Positions 1 to 12,480 of a stretch of DNA of 64,000 bases are shown one piece after another; the first letter of the stretch is position 1, and each line of letters opens with the position of its first letter. A model generated the notes under the pieces. That model saw only the letters and a program-made list of their open reading frames with translations. It had not been told where the DNA came from and ran no database searches. Origin of the DNA: Casuarina equisetifolia (Eukaryota > Streptophyta > Magnoliopsida > Fagales > Casuarinaceae). The position numbers and the translations under genes are program-made. Location: contig CM052358.1 in assembly GCA_028551475.1 (NCBI GenBank), positions 21,540,853 to 21,604,852 on the forward strand, in the 5' to 3' direction.

Positions 1-1140
1 AGCAGGTTCTGTCACAGTTAAAGTGCTCTCAAAGCAGGTGCTGTGAAGTTTTTAGAAATTTCTTTGGCTTAAGCGGTGCAGTAGCTAAGTCCATGAAGCG
101 GTGGCCTTTCAAAATTTATATGCTGTGAAGTTAGAAGGATAGAAAGGGTGTGAGACGTCTTCGAGCAGAACAGAGAAAACAAAGAAAAGAGAGAGCTGCA
201 GAATTTTCCATTTTTTGGTGTTCTGTTGCAGAAACGTTACAAGCTTCACAAAATCAATCTATTAAGCTGTTCTATTCTATTGTAAGTTTGAAATACTCTC
301 CTGTGAAGTCTAAAGGGTGTATTGGCGACATGGAAAGAGTAGAAATCTGATCTGAAAGAGTTGTACGAGCACATTTATCCTCAGTTTGAGAACAGAAATC
401 CCCTGTTCTGCCTGTGGGATATGGGCAATTTTGGTCAAACTACGTAAATTCTGTGTGCCTTCTTTTACTCTAGTTCTTGCTGCCATTTATCATATAGGTG
501 TTAGGAATCATTGTTTTGAATTTCATAATATTTGGAGCTGTGTGCAATTATTTAGAAGCCAAACAATCTGCTGTACTAGGAGTGCAGGTTCTGCAGAAAA
601 GTTTCTACAGAAAGTTTTTCGCTGTTTTGTAGTATTTTATGCTCAACAACACCACCGGACTAAATCAGCTTTTCAGCACACAGTAGATCCGTGGCTAGAG
701 TAAGAAGAAGCTGTGAAGTGTCATTTGGGTGGTGAAGGGGGATGGGGCTCTGTGTTTTAGAACACTGTTTGGCATTTGGGAGGTTCTGGTTTCCCCCCTT
801 TTTTTCTTTTCATTTGATTCTCAAAATTGGGCGAAAGTCCAAGATTAGGCAGCGAGTAGATTTGGAAGAATTCGTTCAATCGAAGCATCCGCTCACTCGT
901 TAAATTGATAAATACGAAGAATATGATGAATGCATCAGATACACCTTTGCCTCATTACAAATATTATGGTACAAGAAACAATGAAGAATCCGAGTGCTTC
1001 CAACCTCCCAGACCCATTCTAGTTTATAAAATATGCGTGGGATCAGTTTTACACGTACTATGGGAGCCTGTGAAGTCCTCTAGATGTCTAAGCATAATGA
1101 GACGTAGCTACTATATCATATTCACAACCAGATCAGACAT
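1..1140. other. Unassigned region
   Basis: I see no recognisable gene or mobile element here. The short word ctgtgaagt recurs at about 48, 122, 300, 710 and 1066, which may mark decayed local duplications. The open frames at 386-703 and 905-1147 have no family motif and look like chance frames. Confidence 0.4.
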
Positions 1141-1499
1141 GGTATAACCTCCAAATTCAGTATGTAAATAACTAAAAGATGTATCAAATACATTACGATA
1201 ACAGTAACTTTGGTCCATTTACTGCTCTTGAAAATAAATCTCAAAATTTTATATTTGTGGATAATATCAGTTCCAGGAAGTTATCTTCTTTAAACTGTCA
1301 TGCGAATGACTGAAAGCTATGGATCTTTTAGGCTTTTCCACAGGGAGTCCAAAATTTCTTCGGTGCTGGACATCACATGTTGGTTAGACTCACATACTGT
1401 CATGCGAATGCTTTATTAGCCCAACTACCCCCACAAGTTCGCCAACTTTTGGTGACTGCGGATGGTTGGGATTGGGCAGTACAGTCTTTCAAACATGAA
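1141..1499. other. Unassigned spacer
   Basis: AT-rich sequence without a recognised gene. The word tgtcatgcgaatg occurs twice (about 1298 and 1399), a small direct repeat about 100 bp apart. Confidence 0.3.
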
Positions 1500-1985
1500 C
1501 CCAACAATACACGTTAGAAACAATAGTCTCAATGGTAACATTCCTTTGAGATTGGCCATTTAAAGCAGCTTCTCTCTTTTGATCTTTCTTATAACAATTT
1601 CCACACCAAATAGCTAAGCTTGTAAACCTTGAAAGCCTAGACCTTTCTATAAATCAATTTTCAGGGGAAATACTAGGGTCACTGGCTCACCGGAATGTCC
1701 TGTCCTACTTTAAGTTTGTGTAAAATACTCTAAATGGACCAATACCATTAGGACCTCGGCTTCAAAGGTTTGATGCCTCTGAATATGAGGGGCAATCTAA
1801 AACTTTGTGGACCCCACTTCCAAAGTCTGCCAGTATTGTCAAAAACAACTGAGGCAACCATATTCATAATGAGAAATATAGGCTCCAAATGCCGTGGTCT
1901 CTAGTTTCGGTGGTTGTTGGTTTTATTGCTGGCTTTTTGAGGAGTTTGTTTAATTTTTAGCCATATGTGGAAACTTTAGTTTGAA
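1500..1985 (+). pseudogene. RLP pseudogene 1, C-terminal part only
   Basis: Remnant of an LRR receptor-like protein related to the intact gene at 55329-57527. Reading across several frames gives LRR fragments (NSLNGNIPL; then a stretch equivalent to AELTNLEELDLSSNQF of the intact gene), the segment matching GTQLQSFD and LELCGSPLL, and the membrane-anchor region (nucleotides about 1890-1960 encode a WSLVSVVVGFIAGF-like stretch). Stops and frameshifts are frequent and the N-terminal two thirds is missing. The piece is followed at 2960 by a copy of the same 3' flank found after the intact gene, so it arose by duplication of gene plus flank. No product is expected. Confidence 0.8.
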
Positions 1986-2959
1986 CAACAAACAAGCTGA
2001 TATTAATTTTGGCTAGAAAACCCCCACCGGAAACTGTTTCTCATCGGAAAGTACAAGAAAGTGAACAAAACTGCTTTTAGATTGCTTGATAAAACCTTTA
2101 CAAGAATTGACGCTACTTAAAGAATATAGGTTGAGGACAAAAAATGGCAATTGAATTTGTACAAGTAAGTGATTTCAAAGATGCATTTTTTTCTTTTCAA
2201 ATTCTATGAGCGGATTTCAATATTTGATGTCCTAATCAGCTTATATTGATGGCACAATTCTTGGACTGATGATAGCTAGCTGCGCTAACAGGAAAGGCAA
2301 CTTCTGGTCGTTGGTTTGCTATGAACGGGAGGTGGTCAGTAGGTCTCGATATGGTGCAGTTTGTTGGTCAGAGATGATAAGATTTGCGAGTCGATGATGG
2401 ACTAGAACGGCAGGTCCTGTGCATGGATATTTCTTAAAAAGCATTTTGATGATTCTATTAGGCAAGGTAGATTATGGATTCCATTTTGTTTTTCTGCTAA
2501 AGATGCAATGCTGATGGAATGTGGGTCGGCCCTGCATGAAATGGAGGAGAAGATGCATCCTAGGACATGGCCTTAAGTTGACACGCGGCTACCATGTGGT
2601 AACTGCTACGGATGTAGCACTGCCGACGTGGAATATTTTTTCTTTAATACCCCTGCAAGCTAATGGGCAACCATGAAATTGTTCTAAATTAATTTTAAAA
2701 AAACCAGTAGAGGAAAGTGCCTTTGTGAAGATATCCGTGGTATTAGTCAACTAATGAGATAAAATGAACTGATAGTTTGACTCATTTTTTAATAAAGCAG
2801 AAATCAATTTTTATGTATTTTATTCTTGTAAAATATTGCTAAAGAATGAGATTCACATGGTAAGGGTGATAATCCATACCAATCTTATTGTGTGAATATT
2901 GTAAATATTACAAAGAAGAATCAGCCATCAGAGGAGCCAGCCATACAAAAAGGAAGAAA
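1986..2959. other. Unassigned region after RLP pseudogene 1
   Basis: No recognised gene. The part around 2240-2600 is less AT-rich than its surroundings and could be an old gene or element fragment, but no reading frame stays open and no motif stands out. Confidence 0.3.
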
Positions 2960-3660
2960 GGAAAATTTGGAGTTACAAGATTTTTTATTTATTTTTAATG
3001 AATGAGGTCTTTCATAACACATTAAAATGTTTACCAACTTACAAGTCATCATCACGTGCAAGTCAAGTTACATATCGTAATCACCACCACTCAGATCAAC
3101 TTCTACTTAATTTATCAAACAATTTATAATAATTTCATTCTAGTTCGAACTTTGCTTTATCAATGTAAGAAGAACATTATTTTTTGTTAACCACCATTAT
3201 CTTTCTAATTCTCCTGCAATCAAATACTAAAATTTCAATAAATATCTATGTTTTAAAAAAGAAATACTTTTTATATGATTACACAATTAGGCTGATGGTG
3301 GTATTATCTCTTTTGGTTCAAAGGGGATTTTCCTAATATTTGAACATCCTTATTCTGTTAAAAGTTTTGTGCTTCAAAACTGAATTTAATACTTAAGCTA
3401 ATATAAGTTATAATTATTTTCTCAAATAAATTACAGAAACTGCATTATTAGGTTTAAAACTTATAACTATCTCTTCAAGTGTAAATAATAAAATGACATG
3501 AAAACTGGAAAACCAATAAACAAAGAGTGACCGAAAACACTTAGTTTTTTCCTTCTAAATTTTAATTTTTTGACAATTTAGTTAAAAGCTTGGAAAACCA
3601 ACGGCAAGAGCCAAAAATTAATAAACAAAAAGCAAAAGGGATGGATCACGAAACATTAAA
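2960..3660 (+). repeat. Duplicated RLP 3' flank, copy 1
   Basis: This block aligns by eye with 58660-59260 downstream of the intact RLP. Shared landmarks in the same order are gaggtctttcat, acacattaaa, catcatcac or aatcatcac, agaacattatt, caatcaaata, aaatttcaat, and near the end aaaccaacggcaagagcc. Substitutions and small indels are common. It shows that the RLP and at least 1.7 kb of downstream DNA were duplicated together. Confidence 0.8.
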
Positions 3661-3829
3661 GGTCATACAATAAGATCTCATTTACTTTCTCTAAGACTAC
3701 TTTTCATTCTGTTAATTAGTTATTCTGTTAAACTAACTTCCTTAAGTCTCGGAAGTCAGTTAAGCTACTCCTGTATAAATACAACCATGCACAGCACTTG
3801 TAACTCACTTGATTGATTCAATACCAGTA
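3661..3829. other. Possible LTR-like tail
   Basis: Contains tcctgtataaata (about 3770), a TATA-like element, shortly before the DnaJ-RRM remnant. It could be part of an LTR or an old promoter. Nothing firmer can be said. Confidence 0.2.
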
Positions 3830-4240
3830 GAGCTTCCGAGGCAATCCATCTTTTCTCTCAATACTTCAGTATTTTCCCTACTTTCTTTATGCCCTGCATG
3901 ATCAAGCCGATTACCCGGTGAGGTTGTTTAGGAGAAGACAGTTTCTGAGGTTATTGTAGAGAAGAGATTGCAGAATGAACGGAGGATTAGATTCCCTTGA
4001 AACACAAGTTTTACATCGTTGATCTTAAGAAGCCGATTCCGGGTGAGGTTGTCCCGGTCTTATCTTTTTTTTGGCTCCCTGAATATAAGTAAGGTTTTTA
4101 GTCATTCAGCGCGGCAGAGACGGGGAGGTCTGAAGGAAGCGTTTTATCACTAAAGTCGAGAGTTACTGTGGATCTTGAAATTGGTAGCTCCAGTAGATTC
4201 GTCAAGTCCAAACCAGTGACTCCACAATTTTATTTTATTA
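3830..4240 (+). pseudogene. DnaJ C-terminal piece fused to RRM start
   Basis: Degraded chimera, readable only by comparison with the copies at 27310-27925, 40870-41560 and 51700-52075. Nucleotides about 3966-4000 encode RLQNERRIRFP, equivalent to the (G)LQNGQKITFP segment of type-A DnaJ co-chaperones just after their zinc-finger region. The run at about 4020-4060 gives LKKPIPGEVVPVL, which can be aligned with the following DnaJ segment (TVTGDIVFVL). From about 4130 the frame turns into an RRM-like start, with VTVDLEIGSS matching the VVxDRETGRS stretch before RNP1. It has stops and frameshifts and is not functional. Family identity is inferred from the better copies. Confidence 0.6.
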
Positions 4241-4429
4241 TTATTTTTGGGTTAAAAAGTATGTCTACAAACCTAAATTTTCGCCTAAAAAAAAAAACAA
4301 AAGAGATTTTAGGCTCAAAATTCCACAAAACTATTAAGATCCAAATTTCTAAAAGTATGGGCTTGGAACCCAAAAATTCAAAATGGAGAGTTCATGGGCT
4401 TTCAAATTCACATGTCTAGTATCAAATAG
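4241..4429 (+). repeat. Tail of the DnaJ-RRM unit
   Basis: Landmarks acaaacctaaattttcgcc, a poly-A run and aggctcaaaattcca recur after the RRM pieces at 6930-7060 and 44490-44570. The duplicated DnaJ-RRM unit therefore extends about 150-200 bp beyond the recognisable RRM. Confidence 0.55.
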
Positions 4430-5640
4430 ATCTAGTCCATAATCTTTGATTTTGCCTTATATATGTAGCTTTAAAGGGGTATTTTTAAATCTGTATTAAT
4501 GAGAAAACAGCTTACTCATCATTCAAATCTTAGTTGCTTTATATGTTGTTCCATTTAAGATTTTAGATCTTACACTTCCTTTTTGTGCATCGTAAATAGA
4601 GAGGAAAAAGCAATGATGATATGAAATCGGCGTGGAAGCAAAGAGAAAGAGAAAAGCATCCACCAAGCATTGAGGAAGTAGAAACTCAGCGGAATGATTA
4701 CGAGGATTTTATTTTATTCTATTTTATTTTTGGCTTCTTTCTCGTCTTTTGGTTATCAGTGTAGGATCTTGCCGTGAGGTGCAATCTATTGTCTTATGTT
4801 AAATTGCACTGTAATGAGTCCAAATGAGCCAAACTTTGGTAATGACTTTTTTATTTCATAGGGAGAAGAACGGGTGAGCCTCTCATCGCCCTTGGACAAG
4901 ATAGAGAAGATTCCAAAGTTTTAAAGGACTTCTGAGAATTAAATGATTTATCTTCAACAACAACAAAGTTTACGGAAGACATTTGGGTCTTCATTTAGGT
5001 CTATACTTCCTTTTGTACGATTCCTCTTAGACTCTCCACACCTAAGTCATTACTAATATGTCTATCTTATTACTAATATGGTTCATGTTAATCTTTGGAT
5101 GTTTTTCAATGCCTAATTCTATCGGCATCTGTTGTTGGATAAGAAGGGATATGCCTGCCTTAGTACTTGGACAAGGTAGAGAAGACTTTTAAAGTTGTTG
5201 CTGTGACTTCTGAGTGTGAAATGGCTTGGGATCAGTAAGAAAGAGGTCCGTGGAAGGCATTCGAGTATCTGTCCACGTCCATAGCTTCTGCCATTTTCCT
5301 CTCAACTCCCACTTTTAGTACGATTCCTCTAAGACTCGGCTTTCAAATCATTGCTATATGTCCATCTTTTACGGTAAGTTCTAAATACCACAAACATTCT
5401 AACAGCAAGGATCGCAGGGAAAAATATCGGACTGGAAATTTCTCCGAAAAGGTCAAGATTTTCAAAGTTCATTTTCTGGCTTCAACATTAGGCCAAACTT
5501 TTTCTTAGATTAGGTCTCCATTAGTCTAAAGCAGCAGTAGAAGCACGTTCATGTAATTGATATACACCCATTATAAACCACTCACATAAGGAATTTTTAA
5601 CAATTACATTTGCTTAAAAAATGTAGTTGTCACACCTCCT
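4430..5640. repeat. Dispersed repeat family, copy 1 (long)
   Basis: A roughly 1.2-kb block with two markers: gagtccaaatgagccaaac (4815) and gtttttcaatgcctaattc (5101). It then runs through accacaaacattc to aattacatttgcttaaaaaa. The order is the same at 52930-54490 upstream of the intact RLP. Shorter pieces occur at 8.2-12.5 and 47.3-50.4 kb. Conserved peptide-like stretches appear in more than one frame and on both strands, so I cannot tell whether it was ever coding. Confidence 0.65.
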
Positions 5641-6654
5641 CAATATTCTGAAAAAGAAATTAAATTATTTCTAATAATTAGGATTTATAAACTTGGTGAC
5701 ATTAGGTGTAGATGATAGGAATCTCATGTTTGGCCCATTTTCATCCCACATCTACCCAGTCATGATTCCCTCATTCCATACTTCATCCCCGCCGCGTCAA
5801 TCAAATTAACTCTAGTATTTCCCGCAGAATCCACCTCATATGAGTAGACGTCATACAGTAAGGAATCTATAGGTTAAACCCTGTGAGTTTAAGTGGTATC
5901 TCGACGTATTAAAATCAAAGCTCAACTAAAATGTCTCCAGACAACTGTGTCTCCCTCTTCAACACCAAGGCAGTATGGGGTTGACCAGCAGAAGGATTTC
6001 TAAGATTATTATTATTATTTTTTTCTTTTCCCTATTCTCGCCAAGCAGCTTCATCATAGTAGGATTTCTAAGATCTGGGGTGTCGACGATATATTATTCG
6101 GATCAAAAGAAGATATTTTTTTTTTTTGATGTTTTTGTGCAGACCGTATCATGTTAGAACGTGTCATTTTCATTCTAACAAGCTCTGTACCATACATCTC
6201 GCCACGTAATGATCAATTTGTTCTTAAAATTAACTCTATACTATTGGTTACTCGTCCCGAAGGCAGCGAAGCTTGTTAAAGTAGCTAGCTATCATCCCTC
6301 CAGTCTATCTCATCAAACACAGTTTAATGAGAAGTTCATGCAGCCTCGATGGATGGACTTGGTTGTAGTGGTGCGCAGCTCTTTAGTGAGCAATGGCATC
6401 CATGGTGCATATGAAACCTTCGTGTAGGTCCTCCAACAAGGAATCTATGATCCAAAAGAGGCATGTCGACATTATGGCTTTCTCACAGTTTATAATAACG
6501 GGATTCTTCATCAGATGTGGGATAACGGCTATCGACGAAAAGTAGTTTTTTTCTTATCCTCATGGCTTTACTGTAAGATGCATAGTTGTAGGTCCGTGAG
6601 TTGGATAAATACCAACGTTACACCATTTGTGCCTCTGATCAGCAAATAGAATGG
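5641..6654. other. Unassigned region
   Basis: No recognised gene. A (tta)n run lies near 6004-6016 and a T12 run near 6117. The open frame at 6209-6427 has no family motif that I recognise. Base composition is less AT-rich between 6240 and 6480, so an old gene fragment is possible. Confidence 0.3.
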
Positions 6655-6945
6655 GTCATTGTAGTCATCCACGTGTGGATTTGTCTGAGGGAAGAGTTTA
6701 TATCAGTGGACTTGATAGTTATTGGGAACCTTGAAACTGGTAGATCCAAAGGATTCGGCGTTGTTATTCATAATTTTAATGAGAAAGCTACCAGGGCTCT
6801 CCATGTCTTGAAAGGACAGGATCTTCCTGGTAGTCCAAGAAGGTTGAACTGTGCTACTGGGAAGCCTGGCGTAGTGCTACAGATGCATCCCACCAAGGCC
6901 TGGGGTTATCAAGCAAAACCAGTGGCTTCATATTTAAATTAAAAA
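6655..6945 (+). pseudogene. RRM (RNA-binding) fragment
   Basis: Fragment of a glycine-rich-RNA-binding-protein type RRM. The frame open at 6601-6942 contains VIGNLETGRSKGFGVVIHNF followed by NEKATRALHVLKGQDLPG. The GRSKGFGVV stretch matches RNP1 (consensus RSKGFGFV). The NEKATRAL...GQDLPG part matches the RRM helix 2 and beta 4 region (DEKAMRDAI...GQDLDG). RNP2 is not visible, so the domain is incomplete. Nearly the same piece occurs at 44200-44480, and RRM pieces follow DnaJ pieces at 3830, 41400 and 51700. The ORF reads through this block, but the truncated N terminus argues against a real protein. Confidence 0.65.
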
Positions 6946-7925
6946 AAAAAACGATTGTAAGCTCAAAATTTCAAAAATGGGTTTACAAACCCAAATTTCC
7001 GGAGAGATGAGCTTTCAAACCCAAAATTTTAAGGATTAAGAAGTTAAAAGTTTTGCGCCAAAGTAAAACCTGTGTCAGTTTTAATTCTTTGTGAAGAATA
7101 CTAGTGTGTCAATTAGCAAGCTTAAAATGTAATAACCTCTTCCAAAATCGCAGTTTTTGAAGTAACTTTACTCCAACGACCGGCATGTGCTCTAAACATT
7201 GAAATGTATGAAGGGCTAATTACAGGATTGTGTTGGTTCATAATTAAAAGAGAATGTGATGATCATAATCCATGATATAAACAAAAAATAACGAGTTCAT
7301 CATTAAATGTGTTCACTTATTTAATCTTTGTTAATTTCGTTAATTTTTCGTTTTAGTTGATGAGAAAATTGGTGTTACGTAGTTCAACGTCCAAATCCAG
7401 CGACAAAAAAAAGTGAACTGGTTTAGGCGATGTCGTATCGAAAGAGGTCGTTTTGCAATAAGTTGTACTCGAGCATCTAATATCCAATAACAATTATCCT
7501 GTTCAGCATTGAGGTATGACGTGGCACCAACGATGGATGGCGAGGCTGGTTCCCCAAAGAGGGAACCGACCCTGTGATTATTCTGGAGAAGCGATTGCAT
7601 GTTGTGGCTCGTGGGCTTTCAAAGCCACATGATAAGAAAGTCTTTCAAGCCCAAATTTTTAAAGGTGTTTCCAAACCAGGAAATTCCAAAAGGGAATTTC
7701 TGTACCCAACTTGAAATGGCCCTGAATTTAAAGTTTCAATAGATCTTCGGTCTACTAGTATCAGGTCGATTTAGTCCATAGTCTTTGATGGGCGTCTACC
7801 TCAAAATATCAGAATGGACTTTCAACCCATATTTAAGTTTATTTTTATTTTACTATTTTTGTATTTTTTCACTCTTGAGCATTTTGTAAGCTTAATTTTG
7901 TTTATATGCAAAAATCATCCGAATG
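6946..7925. other. Repeat-flanked unassigned region
   Basis: The start (6946-7080) is the shared tail of the DnaJ-RRM unit. The stretch 7495-7620 (cagcattgaggtatga, ggctggttccc, gagggaaccga) matches 51640-51740, so this segment was duplicated together with the 51.6-kb DnaJ-RRM copy. The minus-strand open frame at 7340-7600 is not recognised. Confidence 0.4.
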
Positions 7926-8165
7926 GAGGTGTTGAAATTTACATAAAATGGATGACAGCTATGCCACATCAACATTGCAACTCGGGTCGCAATGCAAAAG
8001 ACTTGAAAGATAAACTAATTCTCCAACCGGCTGAAACCAAGGGAAGAAGAGGCCGAAAGTGCATCAAAGAGTTGACAAGAGCAGCGAAAGAAGAAATCAT
8101 CAGAGAACTTAGAGAAGAATTTGTGAAAGAAATATCTAATTTTACAAGTAAAAAAAAAAAGAATC
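7926..8165 (+). repeat. Recurrent Lys/Glu-rich coding-like fragment, copy 1
   Basis: The plus frame (within the open frame 7814-8224) reads AKDLKDKLILQPAETKGRRG and then KCIKELTRAAKEEIIRELRE, a charged, probably helical stretch. The same sequence recurs at 11465-11700. Only its EEI-RE-(R/G)EE(F/L)VKE end recurs at about 47795-47890 and 48785-48890, also on the plus strand. Recurrence in the same frame suggests an old exon spread by duplication. I do not recognise the protein. Confidence 0.5.
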
Positions 8166-9500
8166 TGAATTTCAACCAATCTTTATTTTTTACTCCTAGT
8201 CCTTTGGATGCTTTCAATGCCTAATTCTCATGGCATTTGTGAACATCGAATTGGACTTGTTGCAAATGGAGGGGCCAAGTGTGTGGAAAAGGTAAAAAAA
8301 TATAAATATCAATTTCAAGAGGACAAGGCAATTTCTTTACAATTTGACATTACTAAATTAGAAAGTTGAACAATGTAAAATCATTAATGAGAAACTTTAA
8401 GACTTAGTAATAGAGAGGCATTTTTAGTTATGAATTTCATTTTAAAACACTCAACTAGGAGATGAAAATAAATCACTAAAATAAAGTATTATTTTTAAAC
8501 AAAAAAATTATCAATCTTGAACTCAACTTTGAACCATTATGAAAAGATTATTAGGAAAGTGGTCAATTCAAATGCTTTGTTGTATAAAAAAATTAAAAAA
8601 AGAAGGTTTTGATTTTTCATCATCAAAATAAATAATTGAACTAGCATTAAAGAAATAAAAAGTACCATTATGTAATCATGACTAATATTATGATTTCACC
8701 ATATATATGTAGCCTAAGTGGGTATTTTCAATTTCCTATTAGAGATAAAACAACTTGATCATCATTCAAATCTTGGTTGCTTTATATGTTATTTCATTTA
8801 TGGCTGGTCTACTATGAAAAACCAAGACAAAATTAGTCAATTTGTCAGTCTCTCAAGATTGGTGCTTGTGGCTGAGCCTCCATTAATGAGCTAAAGTCAT
8901 CCTTATCACATTGTCCTCTAAAAAATATCCAGTTGGGACATTGAAGCATAACAAGCAAAACTTATGCTTTCACATGTTATACACCTTTTTTTTTGCATAA
9001 TAAATTAAAAACAAAAAGCAATCACCATATACCACTAGTGCGTAGGTACAAAGAAGGGAAAAATATTCATCAGCCATGTAAGAAGTAGAAATTCAGCTAA
9101 ATGAAAAACTAGGATTGTCTTCTTTTTCGTTTCTTTCCTTTTGTTTGGTTATCGATGTAGGATCCTACCATGAGGTTCAATCTATTGGCTATGTCAAATC
9201 ACAATGTAAGGAGTCCAAATGAGCCAAACTTCGACCGCTAAATTTTTTGTTACATAGTAAGAACAGGAAGGGATAAGCATGTCTTACCACTCGGACAAAT
9301 AGAGAAGATTTCAAAGTTGTTATTGTGACTTGTGAGAATGAAATGGTTTAGTAGCAACAATAACGAAGTTTGTGGAAGGCATTTTTTAGTCTTTGTCCAA
9401 GTCTATATTTCCTTTCGTTCTCCTCTCAACTTTTACCTTAATATGATTCCTCTCACTCTACACGTTCCAATCATTATTGCCTAGTCTATCTTATGCAGAA
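8166..9500. repeat. Dispersed repeat family, copies 2 and 3
   Basis: Contains the marker ggatgctttcaatgcctaattc (about 8206), then gttgcaaatggaggggccaa. A second block follows with tcctctaaaaaatatccagttggg (about 8915) and ggagtccaaatgagccaaac (9210). The same order is seen at 52.4-53.7 kb. There is no open frame of note. Confidence 0.6.
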
Positions 9501-9599
9501 AGTTTCAACTACCACAAACATTCCAATCTCAAGGATTGCGGTAAAAGATATTGGATTAGAAAGTTCTTCCAAAAGATCAACATTTTGAAAGTTCATAGC

Positions 9600-10250
9600 T
9601 GCCATCATGTTTTCCGTTAGTCTAAAGATAGCAGTGGAAGCATGTTCATATAATTTATATTCAACTCCCAAGGCCAATGTGAGCCAATGCGAGTAGTAGG
9701 AATTAGAACATTTATAACCCAAAATCAGTTTTTTCTTTCTTTTTTTTTTGAATATTTTAGGTATTTTGTATATATATCTCAAAAAACATTTATGTGTACA
9801 AACTAATTCTATCCATCATATCTCATCATAACAATCTTATCTAAGTTAAAAAGAAAAAAGAACAAAAAAGTCTTTTGCCATATTTTCTTATTTTTGTGTA
9901 TAGCATCCTCAATGTGAGGTGTAGTGATTGTCTAATATCATATCAAAATGTTACAAAAAATATTCTATAGCATTCTTAGATATGTTTTCTGTTAGTCTAA
10001 AGATAGCAGTAGAGGCATGTTCATATAATTTATATTCACCCACCAAGGCCAATGTGAGCCAATGCGAGTAGTAGAAAATTAGAAAAATTATAACCCAAAA
10101 TTGTTTCTTTCTTTCTTTCTTTCTTTTTTGAATATTTTAGGTATTACACATATATATGTATACATATACATATATCAAAATAATTTTATGTGTTCAAAGT
10201 AATTCTATCCATCGTATCTCATCATAGCAATCTTATCTAAGTCAAAAAGG
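9600..10250. repeat. Local tandem duplication, about 375 bp
   Basis: The stretch from gttttccgttagtctaaaga (about 9609) to atctaagttaaaaag (about 9850) is repeated from about 9983 to 10248 with few changes. A ttcttt-type pyrimidine microsatellite (10105-10130) expanded in the second copy. Related sequence recurs at 47970-48160 and 48960-49160. Confidence 0.75.
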
Positions 10251-10559
10251 AAAAAGAAAAACAGTCTTTTGCTTTCTTTTCTGATTTTATGTATATCATC
10301 CTCAATGCGAGGTGTGGTGATAATCTGTACAAATCAAAATGGTACAAAAACTATTTTATATTTCTCCTTTAAAGTTCCAACTAGACTAAAGTTTTCAACC
10401 ATGAGAATGACTTCTTTTTGGTTCCTAGTGAGATGTAGAACCATGACAAGATGTTGAAGACTTTTCAAATTTGGTTGCTGTGATTGTAGGGGTAAAATGA
10501 CTCGTGATCAGCAACCCAGAAGCCTCAAGGAAGACTTTTAAGTCCTTAAAAATTTGTAA

Positions 10560-12480
10560 ATTATAAAGAGATAATATATACATGGTTCATGCTAGTTTTT
10601 TGGATGCTTTTCAATGCCTAATTACCACAACATCTATATACATTAAGTTGGACTAGTCACAAATGTAGGGGTCAAGCATTTGGAAAAGGAAAAATATATA
10701 GATATTGATTTCAAAAGGACAAGGTGGTTTCTTTTCAATCTCTTATCGCTGAATTACAAAGTTGAATAATGTAAAATCATCAATGAGAAACTAATTGTTA
10801 GTAATTTAAAGACTTACGTATAGAGAGCTATTTCTAGTTTTGAATTTCATTTTAAGACACTCAATTAAGAGGTGAAAATAAATAACTAAAATAAAGTCTT
10901 ATTTTTGAACAAAAAGTAATCAATTTTCTTGAACTCAACTTTAAACCATTATGAAAAGATTCTTAGTAAAATAGTAAATTCAAACAATTTAGTTATCAGT
11001 ATGGCGTCCTGCCTTACGCTGCAATCTACTATCTTATGTCAGATCACAATATAAAGAGTCCAAATGAGCCAACTTTAGCAATGACATTTTTGTTTCTTTG
11101 CAATAAAAAAGAGGGGATAAGCTTGCCTTAATACTTGAACAATAGAGTTATAGTTTTAACTTATGAGAATGAAGGATTTATGACCAACAACGATGAAGTC
11201 GAGGAGGGCGTCTGAGTCTTCTTCCAAGTCTACATCTCCTTATGTTTTCTTATCAATTCTTACTTTAGTGTGATTCTTCTCAAACTCTAAATGTCTAAAT
11301 CATTGCTAATATGTCTAACTTATGTGGGAAGTTCTGAATACCACAAACTCTCTAACCTCAAACTTGAAAATTTATGGAGATATAATATATGCATAGCTCA
11401 TATTAATCATTTGGATGCTTTTCTATATATAACCTAGATTTTTATATTCTACAAAACATCAACTTGAACGGAGGTGCTGGAATTTACATAGAATGGATGA
11501 CAAGTATGCCACGCCACCACTGACAGAAGACGATTGAAGAAACATCAACTTGCGATTCGGGTCTGAAGAAAAAAGACTTGAAAGATAAGCTTATTCTCCA
11601 ATCGGCTGAAATCAACGGAAGAAAAGGCCGAAGGTGCATTAATGAATTGACAAGAGCAGCGAAAGAAGAAATCAAGAAAGAAGTTGGAAAAAACGATTTA
11701 TGTAATAAAGATCTAATTTTAGAAGTGTTTTAATATGGATATTTATATTTATATATATCAAAAAAATGATGTACAAATAATTCAGTCCATAATCCCTCAC
11801 CAAAGTAATCTTATCTATGCTAGAGAATTTTCTTTTTCTTTCTTTTTTGATTTAAGCGTAAGATGAAAAACTTAAGCTTTCACATCTTATGTGTCTTTTT
11901 GATACAAAGTAAATACAAAGTGAAAAGCAACCACCATGTGCCAAGCGCAAGTAAAAGAAGAGAAGCATTTGCCTACTATCTAAAAACTCAATAGAATGAT
12001 AATGGAGTTTTTTTCTTTTTCATTTCTTTCCTTTCTTTTGGTATCAGTATGGAATCTTGCCTTGAGGTGCAATCTATCGCCTAATGTCAGACCACAATGT
12101 AAAGAGTCCAAATGAGCCAAAATTTGGAAGGGATGTTTTTGCTTCATTGCAAGAAAAAAGAGGGGATAAGCTTGTCTTAATACATGAGCAAGATAGAGAG
12201 GATTTCAGAGTTGTGGCAGTAAACTTGTGAGAATGAAAGGTTTTATGATCAACGACAATGAAGTCTAAGGAAGGCTTTGAGTCTTTGTACAAGTCTATAA
12301 CCCCTTTCGTTTTCTTATTAATTTCTTACTTTAGTATGATTCCTCTTAGATTCATAATGTCTAAGTCATTACTAATATTCTATCCTATATGGGAAGTTCT
12401 AAATCATATAAATTCAAAAATTTTATAAAGAGATAATATATGCATAGTTTATGTTAATCGTTTAAATGTTTTTCAATGTT
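10560..12480. repeat. Dispersed repeat family, copies 4 to 6
   Basis: Markers are tggatgcttttcaatgccta (10600), gagtccaaatgagccaac (11055), gagtccaaatgagccaaaa (12102) and the decayed tttttcaatgtttagc (about 12470). The second copy of the Lys/Glu-rich coding-like fragment sits inside at 11465-11700. The minus-strand open frames at 11484-11675 and 12074-12292 are part of these repeats. Confidence 0.6.
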
